A DNA stretch of 64,000 bases. Origin: Taudactylus pleione (Eukaryota > Chordata > Amphibia > Anura > Myobatrachidae). The position numbers were made by a program, and so were the translations under genes. Position 1 is the stretch's first letter. Every line of letters begins with the position of its first letter. Below, piece by piece: positions 33,179 through 44,149 of the stretch. Where the stretch lies: NCBI GenBank assembly GCA_031769625.1, contig JAUIMM010000550.1:3340001-3404000 (forward strand), written 5' to 3'. The notes below the pieces were generated by a model. The model worked only from the letters and a program-made list of their open reading frames with translations, did no database searches and was not told where the DNA came from.

Positions 33179-33766
33179 GGCACTGATTCAGAGCCACTCG
33201 TAAGCGGCTCCGAGCGATGTTTGCCCAACTGCGCATGCGTACGGATCGTTATACGCATGCGCGAACCAGTCAGTGCGGTCGAAATTCATGTGCTCGCAAA
33301 ATAGCGAATGCCTGCTAATTTGAGTGACAGAATGAGGCGTATGTGGGTGGTAACAGGGGAAGGGGCTTGAAAACGGGGAGTGGAAATCCGATCGCAGGCG
33401 TACTTAAATGTCAAAACGGGCGTTTTAAGGGTGTGCATAATTAACAAAGCAGCGTCATCGACCACGTCACTTGGTTTTTTTTAACTCAGAACTGCTCGCA
33501 AAATAGTGGTTGAAAAAACCAACCACAAGAATAGCGAGCAGTTCATACGCTGGTGATGTACTCGATTAATCTAATAAATAGAGGACATGACTTATGGTGC
33601 GAGCGGCCAGGGGGCGTATTTTCCAAATTTACGTTCGCATGTTTTGCTCGCTCGTTCAGACTTAGAGGCGTGAACGGACCGCAAAGTGCGAACGGTTCAT
33701 TTGAATAGCCACCCCTTTTTAGAAAACGAACGACCGCAAATAGCGAGCGGCTCTGAATGAGGGGCC
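33179..33766. mobile_element. GGGCCTGATTCAGAG-family MITE, TTT duplication
   Basis: Left GGCACTGATTCAGAGCCACTC and right GCTCTGAATGAGGGGCC, flanked by TTT at 33176-33178 and 33767-33769. The interior has CGCATGCG, GCGAGCAGTTC and ATCTAATAAATAGAGGACATG. It belongs to a subfamily with the copies at 34087 and 54473, which run in the opposite orientation. Non-coding. Confidence 0.82.
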
Positions 33767-34086
33767 TTTATTAGTAAAATTTGTTGCATTTTATTAATAA
33801 ACCATAGTTTGTATTTTTTATTTTTTTTTAACAGGTGGTGTATGCTTTATATAATCAAAGAGGGGAGGGAGATTGAGATGGTTGAATTTAGGCAGGTAGC
33901 TATGCTTCATAGTGCTAGCTACACCCCATGGCACAGACCACACCCCCACATCACTGCACACCCCCATATCAGTAATCACACCCCCTGCAGCAGCACACAA
34001 TAGGACCTTCATAAAATTCAGCTCCAGGCCCAAGAGAGTCTTAATCTGGCACTACTGCACACGATCAGCCGATGTGTACGATTTGT

Positions 34087-34586
34087 GGGCCTGATTCAGA
34101 GCCGGACGCTATTTGCGGACGCTCGTTCTGAAAAAGGGGCCGGATATTTAAATAGAGCGCTCGCTCTTTGCGGTCTGTTGACGCCTCTATGTCTGAGCGA
34201 GCGTCCGAAACATGCGCTCGCTATTTTGTAAAGACGCCCCTTGGCCGCTCGCATCATACGTCATCTCCGCTATTTATTAGATTAATCGAGTACATCGAAA
34301 GGCGTATGAACTGCTCGCTATTCTTGTGGTAGCATTTTCCTACCGCAATCATGCGAGCAGTTCAGGCTAAAAGACAACCAAGTGACGTGGTCAATGACGC
34401 TGCTTTGTTAATTATGCACTCCCACAAACGCCTCATCCTGTCACTCAAATTAGCAGGCATTCGCTATTTTGCGAGCACACGATTTCCGACCGCACTAACT
34501 GGTTGGCGCATGCGCATTACAACCTATGCGCATGCGCAGATGTGCGAACGTCGCTCGGAGTGAACGAGCGGCTCTGAATCAGGCCC
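34087..34586. mobile_element. GGGCCTGATTCAGAG-family MITE, TGT duplication
   Basis: Left GGGCCTGATTCAGAGCCGG and right CGGCTCTGAATCAGGCCC, flanked by TGT at 34084-34086 and 34587-34589. It lies in the right part of the element at 26914. Compared with 54473 it lacks a block of around 90 bp in the second half (the CCTTTAAGCACGCC to CCTTCCCCTG region), so it is an internal-deletion variant of that subfamily. Confidence 0.82.
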
Positions 34587-35057
34587 TGTGTACGATTTCC
34601 CTTGAAACCCTTCTCGGCAGCTCTGCACACGATCTGCACACAATTTGTTGTCCAATCTACATACGATCTCTCCTACATCCAGACTTTCACAGTGCATCGC
34701 CTCCTAGATTGTCAGATCTGCCCTACTGCACGGCAGACCTGACGATGCGATGTGCGACCAGCGGGGACGCTCATCGCAACGTGATCGTGAGTGGGGACTC
34801 ACGATTTACTCAGGATATGGCCATATTTAACACGATCTGTCATTCCAATGTGTCAGAATCTGCCAGATCGGGTAAAATATCGCTATGTGCGTGGCCAGCT
34901 TTAGACATATATGTCCCAATAACACACTCTGTTGCATTAATTTACTTTTCTTCTAGATCACAAATTGAGAAAAGATGACATCCTGTTAGTTTGATGGACA
35001 GTTCTCTGTTTTGTATCCAATCCACATTTGTCTGTCAGTTTTTATCCATAACACTTT

Positions 35058-35569
35058 GGACCTCATTCAGACCCGGTCGCAAGTGCTGCGCGTTCGCAAC
35101 CGGGTCGACGTGTTTGTCCTGCGCACGCACAGCGGCCGCACAGTGCGGCCGCTGCGCGTGCGCAAGCCCCGGAGCGAGAAACTCTCTCGCTCTGGAGCTC
35201 ACTACAAAAGGGGCGGCTATCGATGATGATCGACAGCTCGGCCCATTTTGTAGGTGGGGCGGGGAGGTGGCTACACAAACGGAGGCGTTCGCTTGCCGTT
35301 TTGTGGGCGGCCGCACTGACATCAGCATCGATCAGAGCAGGAAGCTCCCTTGGGCTTGCGGTTGCCGAGACCCAACCTTAGGGTCTTGTCGCAAGCCCCG
35401 ATGGTCGCGCTGGTCTTGACCATCGCGACCATCACCCTGGTCGGTCGCTAAGCTCTGGGTGGTAACCCACAGCTTAGCTAGCAACCAGGAGACCGCACAA
35501 AAAAAAAGAAGCAGCCGCCCTCATTCAGAGAGAGGGATTGCTTCTTGCGACCGCCTCTGAATGAGGGCC
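35058..35569. mobile_element. GGGCCTGATTCAGA-family MITE, TTT duplication
   Basis: Left GGACCTCATTCAGACCCGG and right CCTCTGAATGAGGGCC, flanked by TTT at 35055-35057 and 35570-35572. The interior includes CAGCGGCCGCACAGTGCGGC and GACCATCGCGACCATC hairpins. The TGACATCA palindrome is decayed to CTGACATCAGCATCGATCAG. Non-coding. Confidence 0.82.
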
Positions 35570-35572
35570 TTT

Positions 35573-37012
35573 GTTTGGTCTGTAAAAATGTGTGTAGCAA
35601 TGCTTTTGGTTCCTTAATAGATGGAGGGAACTGATCATGGGCATATGTAAGTTCACAGGAACTTATATATCAGTCCACTTCAATAGGGGGACTTTTCATG
35701 TATAGGTAAATAATCCTCCCATGCTGTTGAATGGGATATGAATGCCCAGCCAAATGAATAGTGTCACTGTTGCCCTTATACCAGCCTCTGTAATATATGG
35801 TACTTAGCAGAGGTCTTGTCACCGACCAATTCATAATACTCATTGTACACCTCACTTAGCTGTATTTCAGCCTGCAGTGATCACAGTGCTTGCGGTGGAG
35901 TAGGGTCTACCTCAAGCGCGGCGTGCAGCTCCGATGGCTCTCAATGGTTCTGATTAATCATACACTTCCTGGAGATGACATGTGTTAAGAGAGAAAAGTG
36001 GGCGTCTTTGTCCCGGCGTGCGCTCACTCTGCCGTCACTCTCTAAGACATAGAGGGCATCCTTACACCAGAGAGTGCGATCGCGGAATATGCATACCCGG
36101 CCCCATTTGGAAGCGAGCGATCGCGGTTTAGCATCCGGGTCTGAATTGACCCCAGTGATCTATTGTGGCTTGGGTTTGGTTCACTCCCAAATTAATAATA
36201 TCACAGTAAAAGTATAAAAAAATATCACAGAAGTTTGTCATTAGAAGCAGCTTTGACTGAAGAGAGAGGGATGGACACCTGTTCAGTTAGACTACCAGGG
36301 GGAGGGGCGGGATCTTGCCTATTATTTGTACAGATGTATCCGTATCATCAGGAGAGGGAAACATTTTCTAATTTATACCAAAGAACAATCCACCCAACTC
36401 TGCTGCCTCCAAACTTTTCACTCTCATTTTGTAGTCATTAACTAAGTTTTTTCTAGTCATTAATTGAATTTTCATATGAAGAAAAAATAAAAAGCGAAAG
36501 GAACCAACTCTACTATAGGTCAGTTACAGATATGAGTCACAAGTCAGAAGTAAGTAGCAACATGACAAAATAACACAACTTTGATACAATCTCGATTATA
36601 TGTGTAGAAGGCAGATTATGTGCAGCGCAGAACACCGTGCTCATCAACAGAAACACGTAAGAACGAGTGTCTGGGCAGCTCCCCGAATATTATTACACAG
36701 GACCAGACAACATCTCCACTCATGCAACCATACTGGGAAAAGCATCACAAGGACCACAACTTAAGGTATTTGTTCAGGGCCTTACTAGGGGTGTAGAGAT
36801 ACCTCTCATAATTTATGATGTCATTTATTAATACAATACATTTGTAAAGATCGAGGGGGTATCCCCAAACCAATGCTAGCTACAATAATCTTAGCTAGTG
36901 TCAGCAGCTTGAAGATATATGTGTAACATTAAAGGATTCTTCCAAAGCAATACTAAATAAACCCATCAGAGGGTCAAGTGGAGGCAGGGCAGGGAGGGTT
37001 CCACATATGCAA
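35573..37012. other. No gene seen
   Basis: Mostly AT-rich and unremarkable. Around 36045-36150 lies a GC-rich stretch ending GGGTCTGAATTGACCCC, which looks like one end of another MITE whose partner I could not find. Confidence 0.5.
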
Positions 37013-37671
37013 CCACAAACTAGGGGTGTGCACCGGCCACTTTTCGTGTTTTGTGTTTTGGTTTTGGATCTGGATCTTTCTTCGTGTTTTGGATCTGGAT
37101 TGGTTTTGCCAAAACCACCCTTCCGTGTTTTGGGTTCTGGGTTTTGTGTTTTGGATCTGTATTTTTTTGAAAAAAAGCATAAAAACAGTTAAAATCACAG
37201 AATTTGTGGGTTTTTCTGCTCCTATGCTATTATTAACCTCAATAACCTTAATTTTCACTCATTTCCAGTCTATTCTGAACACCTCACACCTCACAATAGT
37301 GTTTTTATGTCCAAAAGGTTGCACCGAGGTAGCTGGATGACTATGCTAAGAGATACGAGTGGGCGGCACAAACACATGGTCCATCTAGGAGTGGCACTGC
37401 AGTGGCAGACAGGATGGCAGTTTGAAAAACTAGGCCCCAAACTATACATAATGCAAAGAAAAAAAAGAGGTGCAAGATGGAATTGTCCTTGGGCCCTCCC
37501 ACCCACCCTTATGTTGTATGAACAGGACATGCACACTTTAACAAACCAATCATTTCAGCACCAGGGTCTGCCACACGACTGTGGCTGAAATGATTGGTTC
37601 GTTTGGGCCCCCACAAAACAAGCTGGCAATTAATCTGTCCCTGCACAAACTGGCTCTACGGAGGCAAGATG

Positions 37672-39502
37672 TCGTCCTCATCCTCCTCATCCACCAATTC
37701 CTCACCCTCTTCAGTGTTGTGTACATCCTCATCCTCACAGAGTATTAATTCGTCCCCGCTGGAATCCACAACCACAGGTCCCTCTGTACGTTCTGGAGGC
37801 TGGTCTCCCTGGAAGAGTTGATAATTCATTTTATGAACATCATCTTCTCCACATTTTGTGGAAGCAACCTCCTACGCCTTTCGCTGACAAGGTTCCCGGC
37901 TGAACTAAACACTTTCGGAGTACACACTGGAGGGGGGGCAACTCAGGTAAAATAGAGCCAGTTTGTACAGGGACCTCCAAATTGCTTCTTTTTCCTGCCA
38001 GTACAGGTACGGACTGTCTGACATGCCTACTTGGATGCTGTCACCGATGTAATCCTTTAACAGACAGACGCACGCTTGTCGCTGCTTTGAGGATGCAAGT
38101 GCGGCTACAGCCCACACAATTCACAAAGACAGAAAAAAGAAGAAGAATATTTTTATTGTTTGTGTAGCACACTTTGAGGGTGTCACCACCCTTTAACAGA
38201 CAGACGCACGCTTGTCGCTGCTGCTTTGAGGATGCAAGTGCGGCTACATCGCACACAAGTCACAAACACATAAAAAAAATAGTTTTTTATTTTTTGGAGC
38301 ACTTTGAGAGTTACACCACCCTTTAACAGACAGACGCACGCTTGTCACTGCTGCTTTGAGGATGCAAGTGCGGCTACAGCCCACACAATTCACAAAGACA
38401 GAAAAAAGAAGAAGAATATTTTTATTGTTTGTGTAGCACACTTTGAGGGTGTCACCACCCTTTAACAGACAGACGCACGCTTGTCGCTGCTGCTTTGAGG
38501 ATGCAAGTGCGGCTACATCGCACACAAGTCACAAACACATAAAAAAAATAGTTTTTTATTTTTTGGAGCACTTTGAGAGTTACACCACCCTTTAACAGAC
38601 AGACGCACGCTTGTCACTGCTGCTTTGAGGATGCAAGTGCGGCTACAGCCCACACAATTCACAAAGACAGAAAAAAAAGAACAATATTTTTATTGTTTGT
38701 GTAGCACACTTTGAGGGTGTCACCACCCTTTAACAGACAGACGCACGCTTGTCGCTGCTGCTTTGAGGATGCAAGTGCGGCTACATCGCACACAAGTCAC
38801 AAACACATTAAAAAAATAGTTTTTTATTTTTTGGAGCACTTTGAGAGTTACACCACCCTTTAACAGACAGACGCACGCTTGTCGCTGCTGCTTTGAGGAT
38901 GCAAGTGCGGCTACAGCCCACACAATTCACAAAGACAGAAAAAAAAGAACAATATTTTTATTGTTTGTGTAGCACATTTTGAGGGTGTCACCACCCTTTA
39001 ACAGACAGACGCACGCTTGTCGCTGCAGCTTTGAGGATGCAAGTGCGGCTACATCGCACACAAGTCACAAACACATTAAAAAAATAGTTTTTTATTTTTT
39101 GGAGCACTTTGAGAGTTACACCACCCTTTAACAGACAGACGCACGCTTGTCGCTGCTGCTTTGAGGATGCAGGTGGAATCTAGACGGGATTTGGAACCGG
39201 GGACACACTACCTCCATCAATTGTCTAAATCACACTACACTAATGGCGGATACCGGACGCACGTCTAACACCAACATAGCAGTCAAGGCCTCAGTTATAC
39301 GTTTTGCTTCAGGATGACTGCTGTCGTACTTCATTCTCATCGCTAGGGACTGTTGGAGGGTCAATTGCTTAGTAAAAGTAGTGGTGTTCCTACTTCCTCT
39401 CTGGGATGATGAACAACTCCCAGCAGCAGCAACAGCACTAGGAGGAAGTGGTTCTTGATCTTTCCCTATTTTATTTTTATCGGAGAAAGTTTGGTCCTCC
39501 AT
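37672..39502 (-). pseudogene. hAT transposase, gutted by deletion and a repeat array
   Basis: A minus-strand frame starts at 39502 with MEDQTFSDKNKIGKD, the same start as the other copies. After about 26 residues it jumps by deletion to the middle of the protein (GSRNTTTFTKQLTLQQSL, HPEAKRITEAL) and stops at 39230. Coding sequence resumes only at 38053, with the IGDSIQVGMSDSPYLYWQEK region, followed by the C-terminal block. A 2-bp deletion near 37913 and a 1-bp deletion near 37834 shift that frame relative to the 59-kb copy. The BED finger and both catalytic Asp motifs are absent. No activity is possible. Confidence 0.88.
38054..39171. repeat. Alternating 138/130-bp higher-order repeat inside the transposase
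   Basis: Nine CTTTAACAGACAGACGCACG starts occur at about 38055, 38191, 38321, 38460, 38590, 38728, 38858, 38996 and 39127. Spacings alternate near 138 and 130 bp. Type A monomers have CACAAAGACAGAAAAAAG and GGGTGTCACCACC; type B have CACAAACACATAAAAAAA and GAGAGTTACACCACC. The ~268-bp dimer is repeated four times. Monomers are homologous to the 160-bp subterminal unit but lack its AGCCAGCCGGCCCTTTACTT part. Confidence 0.93.
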
Positions 39503-39569
39503 TTATGTTATATTGATATATACATGCGGCTAAAGCGCACACAAACACAGAAAATATTTTTTTATTTTT

Positions 39570-41640
39570 GCTGGAGAGTAGTGCACTTTGTGGGTTACAC
39601 CATCCTTTAAGAAATGAGCCAGCCGGCTCTTTACTTATGGGACACAGGCGCACGCTTGGCGCTGCTCCTTTGTTGATGCACGTGCAGCCACAGTGCACAC
39701 AAGTCACAAACACAGAAAATATTTTTTTTTTTGGTTTGGACTGGAGTGTACTTTGGGAGTTACAGCACCCTTTAACGGTCAAGCCAGCCGGCCCTTTACT
39801 TATGACACAGGCGCACGCTTGGCACTACTTTGTTGATGCACGTGCGGCTACTGCGCACACAATTCACAAAAACAGAAAATATTTTTTTTTTGGTTTGGAG
39901 TGTACTTTGGGGGTTACAGCACCCTTTAACGGTCAAGCCAGCCGGCCCTTTACTTATAACACAGGCGCACGCTTGGCACTACTTTGTTGATGCACGTGCG
40001 GCTACTGCGCACACAATTCACTAACACAGAAAAAATATTTTGTTATTTGGTTTGGAGTGTACTTTGGGGGTTACAGCACCCTTTAACGGTCAAGCCAGCC
40101 GGCCCTTTACTTATGACGCAGGCGCACGCTTGGCACTACTTTGTTGATGCACGTGCGGCTACTGCGCACACAATTCACAAACACAGAAAATATTTTTTTT
40201 TTTGGTTTGGACTGGAGTGTACTTTGGGGGTTACAGCACCCTTTAACGGTCAAGCCAGACGGCCCTTTACTTATGACACAGGTGCACGCTTGGCACTACT
40301 TTGTTGATGCACGTGCGGTTACTGCGCACACAATTCACAAACACAGAAAATAATTTTTTTTTTGGTTTGGACTGGAGTGTACTTTGGGGGTTACAGCACC
40401 CTTTAACGGTCAAGCCAGCAGGCCCTTTACTTATGACACAGGTGCACGCTTGGCACTACTTTGTTGATGCACATGCGGCTACTGCGCACACAATTCACAA
40501 ACACAGAAAATTATTTTTTTTTTTGGTTTGGACTGGAGTGTACTTTGGGGGTTACAGCACCCTTTAACGGTCAAGCCAGCCGGGCCATTACATATGACAC
40601 AGGCGCACGCTTGGCACTACTTTGTTGATGCACGTGCGGCTACTGCGCACACAATTCACAAACACAGAAAATTTTTTTTTTTTTGGTTTGGACTGGAGTG
40701 TACTTTGGGGGTTACAGCACCCTTCAACGGTCAAGCCAGCCGGCCCTTTACTTATGACACAGGCGCACGCTTGGCACTACTTTGTTGATGCACGTGCGGC
40801 TACTGCGCACACAATTCACAAACACAGAAAATATATTTTGTTATTTGGTTTGGAGTGTACTTTGGGGGTTACAGCACCCTTTAACGGTCAAGCCAGCCGG
40901 CCCTTTACTTATGACACAGGCGCACGCTTGGCACTACTTTGTTGATGCACGTGAGGCTACTGCGCACACAATTCACAAACACAGAAAATATTTTTTTTTT
41001 TGGTTTGGACTGGAGTGTACTTTGGGGGTTACAGCACCCTTTAACGGTCAAGCCAGTCGGCCCTTTACTTATGACACAGGCGCACGCTTGGCACTACTTT
41101 GTTGATGCACGTGCGGCTACTGCGCACACAATTCACAAACACAGAAAATTATTTTTTTTTTGGTTTGGACTGGAGTGTACTTTGGGGGTTACAGCACCCT
41201 TTAACGGTCAAGCCAGCCGGCCCTTTACTTATGACACAGGCGCACGCTTGGCACTACTTTGTTGATGCACGTGCGGCTACTGCGCACACAATTCACAAAC
41301 ACAGAAAATTATTTTTTTTTTGGTTTGGACTGGAGTGTACTTTGGGGGTTACAGCACCCTTTAACGGTCAAGCCAGCTGGCCCTTTACTTATGACACAGG
41401 CGCACGCTTGGCACTACTTTGTTGATGCACGTGCGGCTACTGCGCACACAATTCACAAACACAGAAAATAATTTTTTTTTTGGTTTGGACTGGAGTGTAC
41501 TTTGGGGGTTACAGCACCCTTTAACGGTCAAGCCAGCCGGCCCTTTACTTATGACACAGGCGCACGCTTGGCACTACTTTGTTGATGCACGTGCGGCTAC
41601 TGCGCACACAATTCACAAACACAGAAAATATATTATTTTT
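39570..41640. repeat. ~160-bp subterminal repeat array, ~13 units (copy 1)
   Basis: Units start CTTTAACGGTCAAGCCAGCC and include ACAGGCGCACGCTTGGCAC, GTTGATGCACGTGCGGCT and CAATTCACAAACACAGAAAA. Starts are spaced 154-161 bp from 39770 to 41519. The unit nearest the transposase start (39606) is a distinct variant, CTTTAAGAAATGAGCCAGCC, also found at that position in copies 2 and 3. Inner units are nearly identical, indicating homogenisation. Repetitive plus-strand frames (MLMHVRLLRTQFTNTE) are artefacts. Confidence 0.95.
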
Positions 41641-41984
41641 TTAGCACTTGGGGGGAGCACCCCTGATGGACAGAGCACCCCCTGGACAACACTACAGCAC
41701 CCCTTTAGGACTGGGACACTGCACAGGACTTTGGAGTGGACACAGCCCCTATGGAGAACTGACTGCACAACACAGTCCAGCCAGCCCCTATGGATTTGAA
41801 GTAGTGGACACAGCCCCTATTAACAACAGCAGCACAGCACAACACAGCCAGCCCCTATGGACTTTGAAGTAGTGGACAACAGCAGCACTACACTACACTA
41901 CACTACACAGCCCAGCCAGCCCTAACTCCCACCCTCCCTCTTCACTGTCCACAGCCGAGTGAGAAAATGGCGCCGACGCGGGTA

Positions 41985-41993
41985 CCTTATATA
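41985..41993 (-). promoter_or_regulatory. TATA box of hAT copy 1
   Basis: On the minus strand the sequence reads TATATAAGG, followed 3' by TACCCGCGTCGGCGCCATTT. The whole block is conserved at the same distance from the right end in copy 2. It faces the transposase start, which lies beyond the repeat array, so the array would be in the leader or first intron. Inferred from position and motif only. Confidence 0.65.
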
Positions 41994-42445
41994 GGATCCA
42001 AAACCCGCGAGACTCGGAAGGCGGGATGATGACGTTTTGCCTCGATTTCAGATCCGAGTCAGGCGGGAAAAGTCGAGCCTGACTCGGATCGGACTCGGAT
42101 CGGGGGGGCTCGGGGGGGTTCGGATTTCAGAAATCCGAACCCGCTCACCCCTACCACAAACCTTGGTCTGGAACTGTTAAGCGTCCCTACATTCCCACAG
42201 TAAATGCCAGTAAGCAGCATTGGAGACCGCACATCTGTGACAATGTGAATCATTCCTGAGACAGATATGAAAGAGGCTGAGAGGGGTGTAGTATATTCTA
42301 AGAAGAACATAAAAATGTGTTTGTTGGTATCCAATGCAACACCGTAGTGTCCTGAACACAACCAAGCATATAATCCTCAATGAGGGCCCTCAAATTTTCC
42401 TTTTTAGCGACAATAATAAACCCTCTGAGGAAAATTGTGAATATA

Positions 42446-42946
42446 GGACGTCATTCAGACCCGCTCGCGAGGGAAGGTCGCTCGCAAGCGGGTCGATGTT
42501 GGGCGAATGCGCATGTGCACGACGGAGGGAGCTCGGGGTCTCGCACCAAAGGGGGCGTGCTGTCGATGGTGAGTGACAGCATGCCCCCTTTGGTTGGCGT
42601 GCCGGGGGCGTGGCTGCCAGACGGAGGCGTTCCCATGGGAAATCCTACCGTCTGAGTCCGGCCCCACTGACATCAGTAATGATGTCAGTGGGAGTGATTT
42701 TGGCTCTGATAGAGCCAAAATCACTCCTGGGCTTGCGGAAGCGAGACCCTACCGCAGGGTCTCGTCGCAAGTCCGATGGTCGCGATGGTCTTTGACCATC
42801 GCGACCATCATCATGGACGCTCGCATAAGCTGTGGGTGGTAACCCACAGCTATGCGAGCGTCCAAAAGGCCGCTCCATGTTTAAATAGGATGGCCCTGAT
42901 TCAGAGCGAGCGCTCTGGTCAGAGCGTTCAGCTCTGAATCAGGCCC
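42446..42946. mobile_element. GGGCCTGATTCAGA-family MITE, ATA duplication
   Basis: Left GGACGTCATTCAGACCCGC and right GCTCTGAATCAGGCCC, flanked by ATA at 42443-42445 and 42947-42949. It has the palindrome in the form TGACATCAGTAATGATGTCA (42668-42687) and GGTCGCGATGGTC/GACCATCGCGACC near 42779-42810. Non-coding. Confidence 0.83.
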
Positions 42947-43106
42947 ATAGAGTGTAATAAAAAAACTGAGATAGTTTTTCGCTCTAGTAAAAAGTTTCTT
43001 AATGAGCAAAACTGAGAAGAGTCCCCAAACTGGGCACATCAAGCATGACGCAGTTGAAGATAATTAAAAAATAGTGAGTTGGATCATGTGTGGAATTTGA
43101 GTTTTT

Positions 43107-43253
43107 GGGGTATATTTTCTAAAGTGAGAGTTTTTAGAAGAGGAGATGTTGCCCATAGCAACCAATCAGATTCTAGCTATTATCTTCTAGAAGGTGCTAG
43201 TTAAATGTTAAGTAGAATCTTCAATAAAGCCGCACTTTAGTAAATTTACTCCT
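43107..43253. mobile_element. Short MITE, GGGGTATATTTTCTAAAGTG type
   Basis: Starts GGGGTATATTTTCTAAAGTG and ends CACTTTAGTAAATTTACTCC. The internal GTTGCCCATAGCAACCAATC is shared with the hairpin element at 45301. Non-coding. Confidence 0.68.
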
Positions 43254-43764
43254 TAATAAAAGAATCTTGTTAAACATGGCCCAATGCATTCACCCCATAA
43301 TGTGGCCAAAAAACACTGCCCTTAAAGCTGCCCAGATTGGGGATTGAAGTCTGACGGTTAGTAATGACAGCCAATTTACCTATTATTTTATAGCTTGTAC
43401 TTGATAAATGCTACTTCAAAGCTGATTGGTTGCTAAGGGCAACTTCTTCACTGGTTCACTTCTCCACACTTTTCACTGCTTGATACATCGACTCCTGAGT
43501 GTGATCTCTGACATCAACAACTCCTCCTTTCCTCTCTGTGACCACAAACACCTCTTTTATAGCATCTCCCCACCCCATCAACACCTCACTCTTCTAAGGC
43601 AGAGCTCACCAAAAGAAACCTGATTCCTCTTGGCCTTACTACCCTCTCCTCTCTGGACCCACAACTCTATTGCACCACCATTCTTTCCTGCCCTGACTGG
43701 CCTATCACCTACATTCACAAACGTACCTTTGTTTTCTGCACCAGTGCCACAGCCATGACTCTAA
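43254..43764. other. CT-rich sequence, possibly LINE-derived
   Basis: Contains GCTGATTGGTTGCTAAGGGC (a MITE-like word, 43422) and then a plus-strand C/T-rich stretch, broken by stops, that resembles the style of the LINE fragment downstream. I cannot assign a domain. The MITE at 43765 separates it from the LINE-like part. Confidence 0.4.
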
Positions 43765-44015
43765 TGCTGGGTACACGCTGGCAGATATATTGGCCGATCA
43801 ATATATCTTGTGTGCGTTGGTCAGTGTGTACCAGCATTGTGCCGTGTGTACGGGTAGTCAGCCGACTGCCCGCACACTTGCTGATGAGGCAGCGGGTAGG
43901 GGACGCGACACGCCCCCCAGCCAGCGGAACCCACGGCCAGGTGACAGATGTTGGTTGTTTAGTGTGTATGAACAAACATGATCTGCAGATATTTTGGTTA
44001 GGTGTCTACCCAGCT
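43765..44015. mobile_element. Harbinger-type MITE, TAA duplication
   Basis: Left TGCTGGGTACACGCTGG and right GTGTCTACCCAGCT, flanked by TAA at 43762-43764 and 44016-44018. The interior has GCCGATCAATATAT-type words. The ends belong to the same broad group as the element at 3954. Non-coding. Confidence 0.78.
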
Positions 44016-44149
44016 TAAGTCTGCAACAGTCTCCTCTTCAAATGTGGTAATCCAAATGAACCCTGCAAAAATGCTCTTGCACTACTGAGCATCTCTGGAG
44101 AAGATTGTATTCTTGTGCGACATAGTTCAATTCATATTAATTATCTGTT

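Larger units (their letters stand above)
26944..34054. mobile_element. hAT-like element with CAGAGCCGGATTAA ends, full of later insertions
   Basis: Left CAGAGCCGGATTAATA and right TTAATCTGGCACTA are imperfect inverses. CTGCACAC is duplicated perfectly at 26936-26943 and 34055-34062, fitting an 8-bp hAT duplication. GGAGCTACAGCTCCAGG near the left and CAGCTCCAGGCCC near the right also correspond. The 7.1-kb length is mostly later insertions and minisatellites. No transposase frame is visible. Confidence 0.75.
26914..34900. mobile_element. Harbinger-type MITE split by a 7.1-kb insertion
   Basis: Left AGCTGGCCACACACATGGCG and right CGCTATGTGCGTGGCCAGCT are inverses, flanked by TTA on both sides (26911-26913, 34901-34903). 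Only the first 30 bp and the last ~350 bp belong to it. The rest is the hAT-like element at 26944-34054 and the MITE at 34087-34586. This is the oldest layer of the nest. Confidence 0.78.
37021..42153 (-). mobile_element. hAT element copy 1 (5,133 bp), 8-bp duplication CCACAAAC
   Basis: The left end starts TAGGGGTGTGCACCGGCC and the right end is CGAACCCGCTCACCCCTA, so the first 11 bases match at ten positions. CCACAAAC flanks it perfectly (37013-37020, 42154-42161). Order from right to left, which is the transcription direction: TATA promoter, ~160-bp repeat array (39570-41640), residual N-terminal and middle transposase pieces (39176-39502), a second alternating array (38054-39171), then C-terminal transposase remains (37672-38053). 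It is non-autonomous. Confidence 0.93.

Noticed and set aside
38054..39171. CRISPR-like direct repeats with spacers
   Set aside because: The sequence between conserved starts is itself repeated in two types, so these are tandem satellite monomers.
39568..41799. Series of ~107-codon plus-strand frames with MLMHVRLLRTQFTNTE repeats
   Set aside because: They are successive windows on the 160-bp subterminal array, on the strand opposite to the transposase, and repeat with the array.
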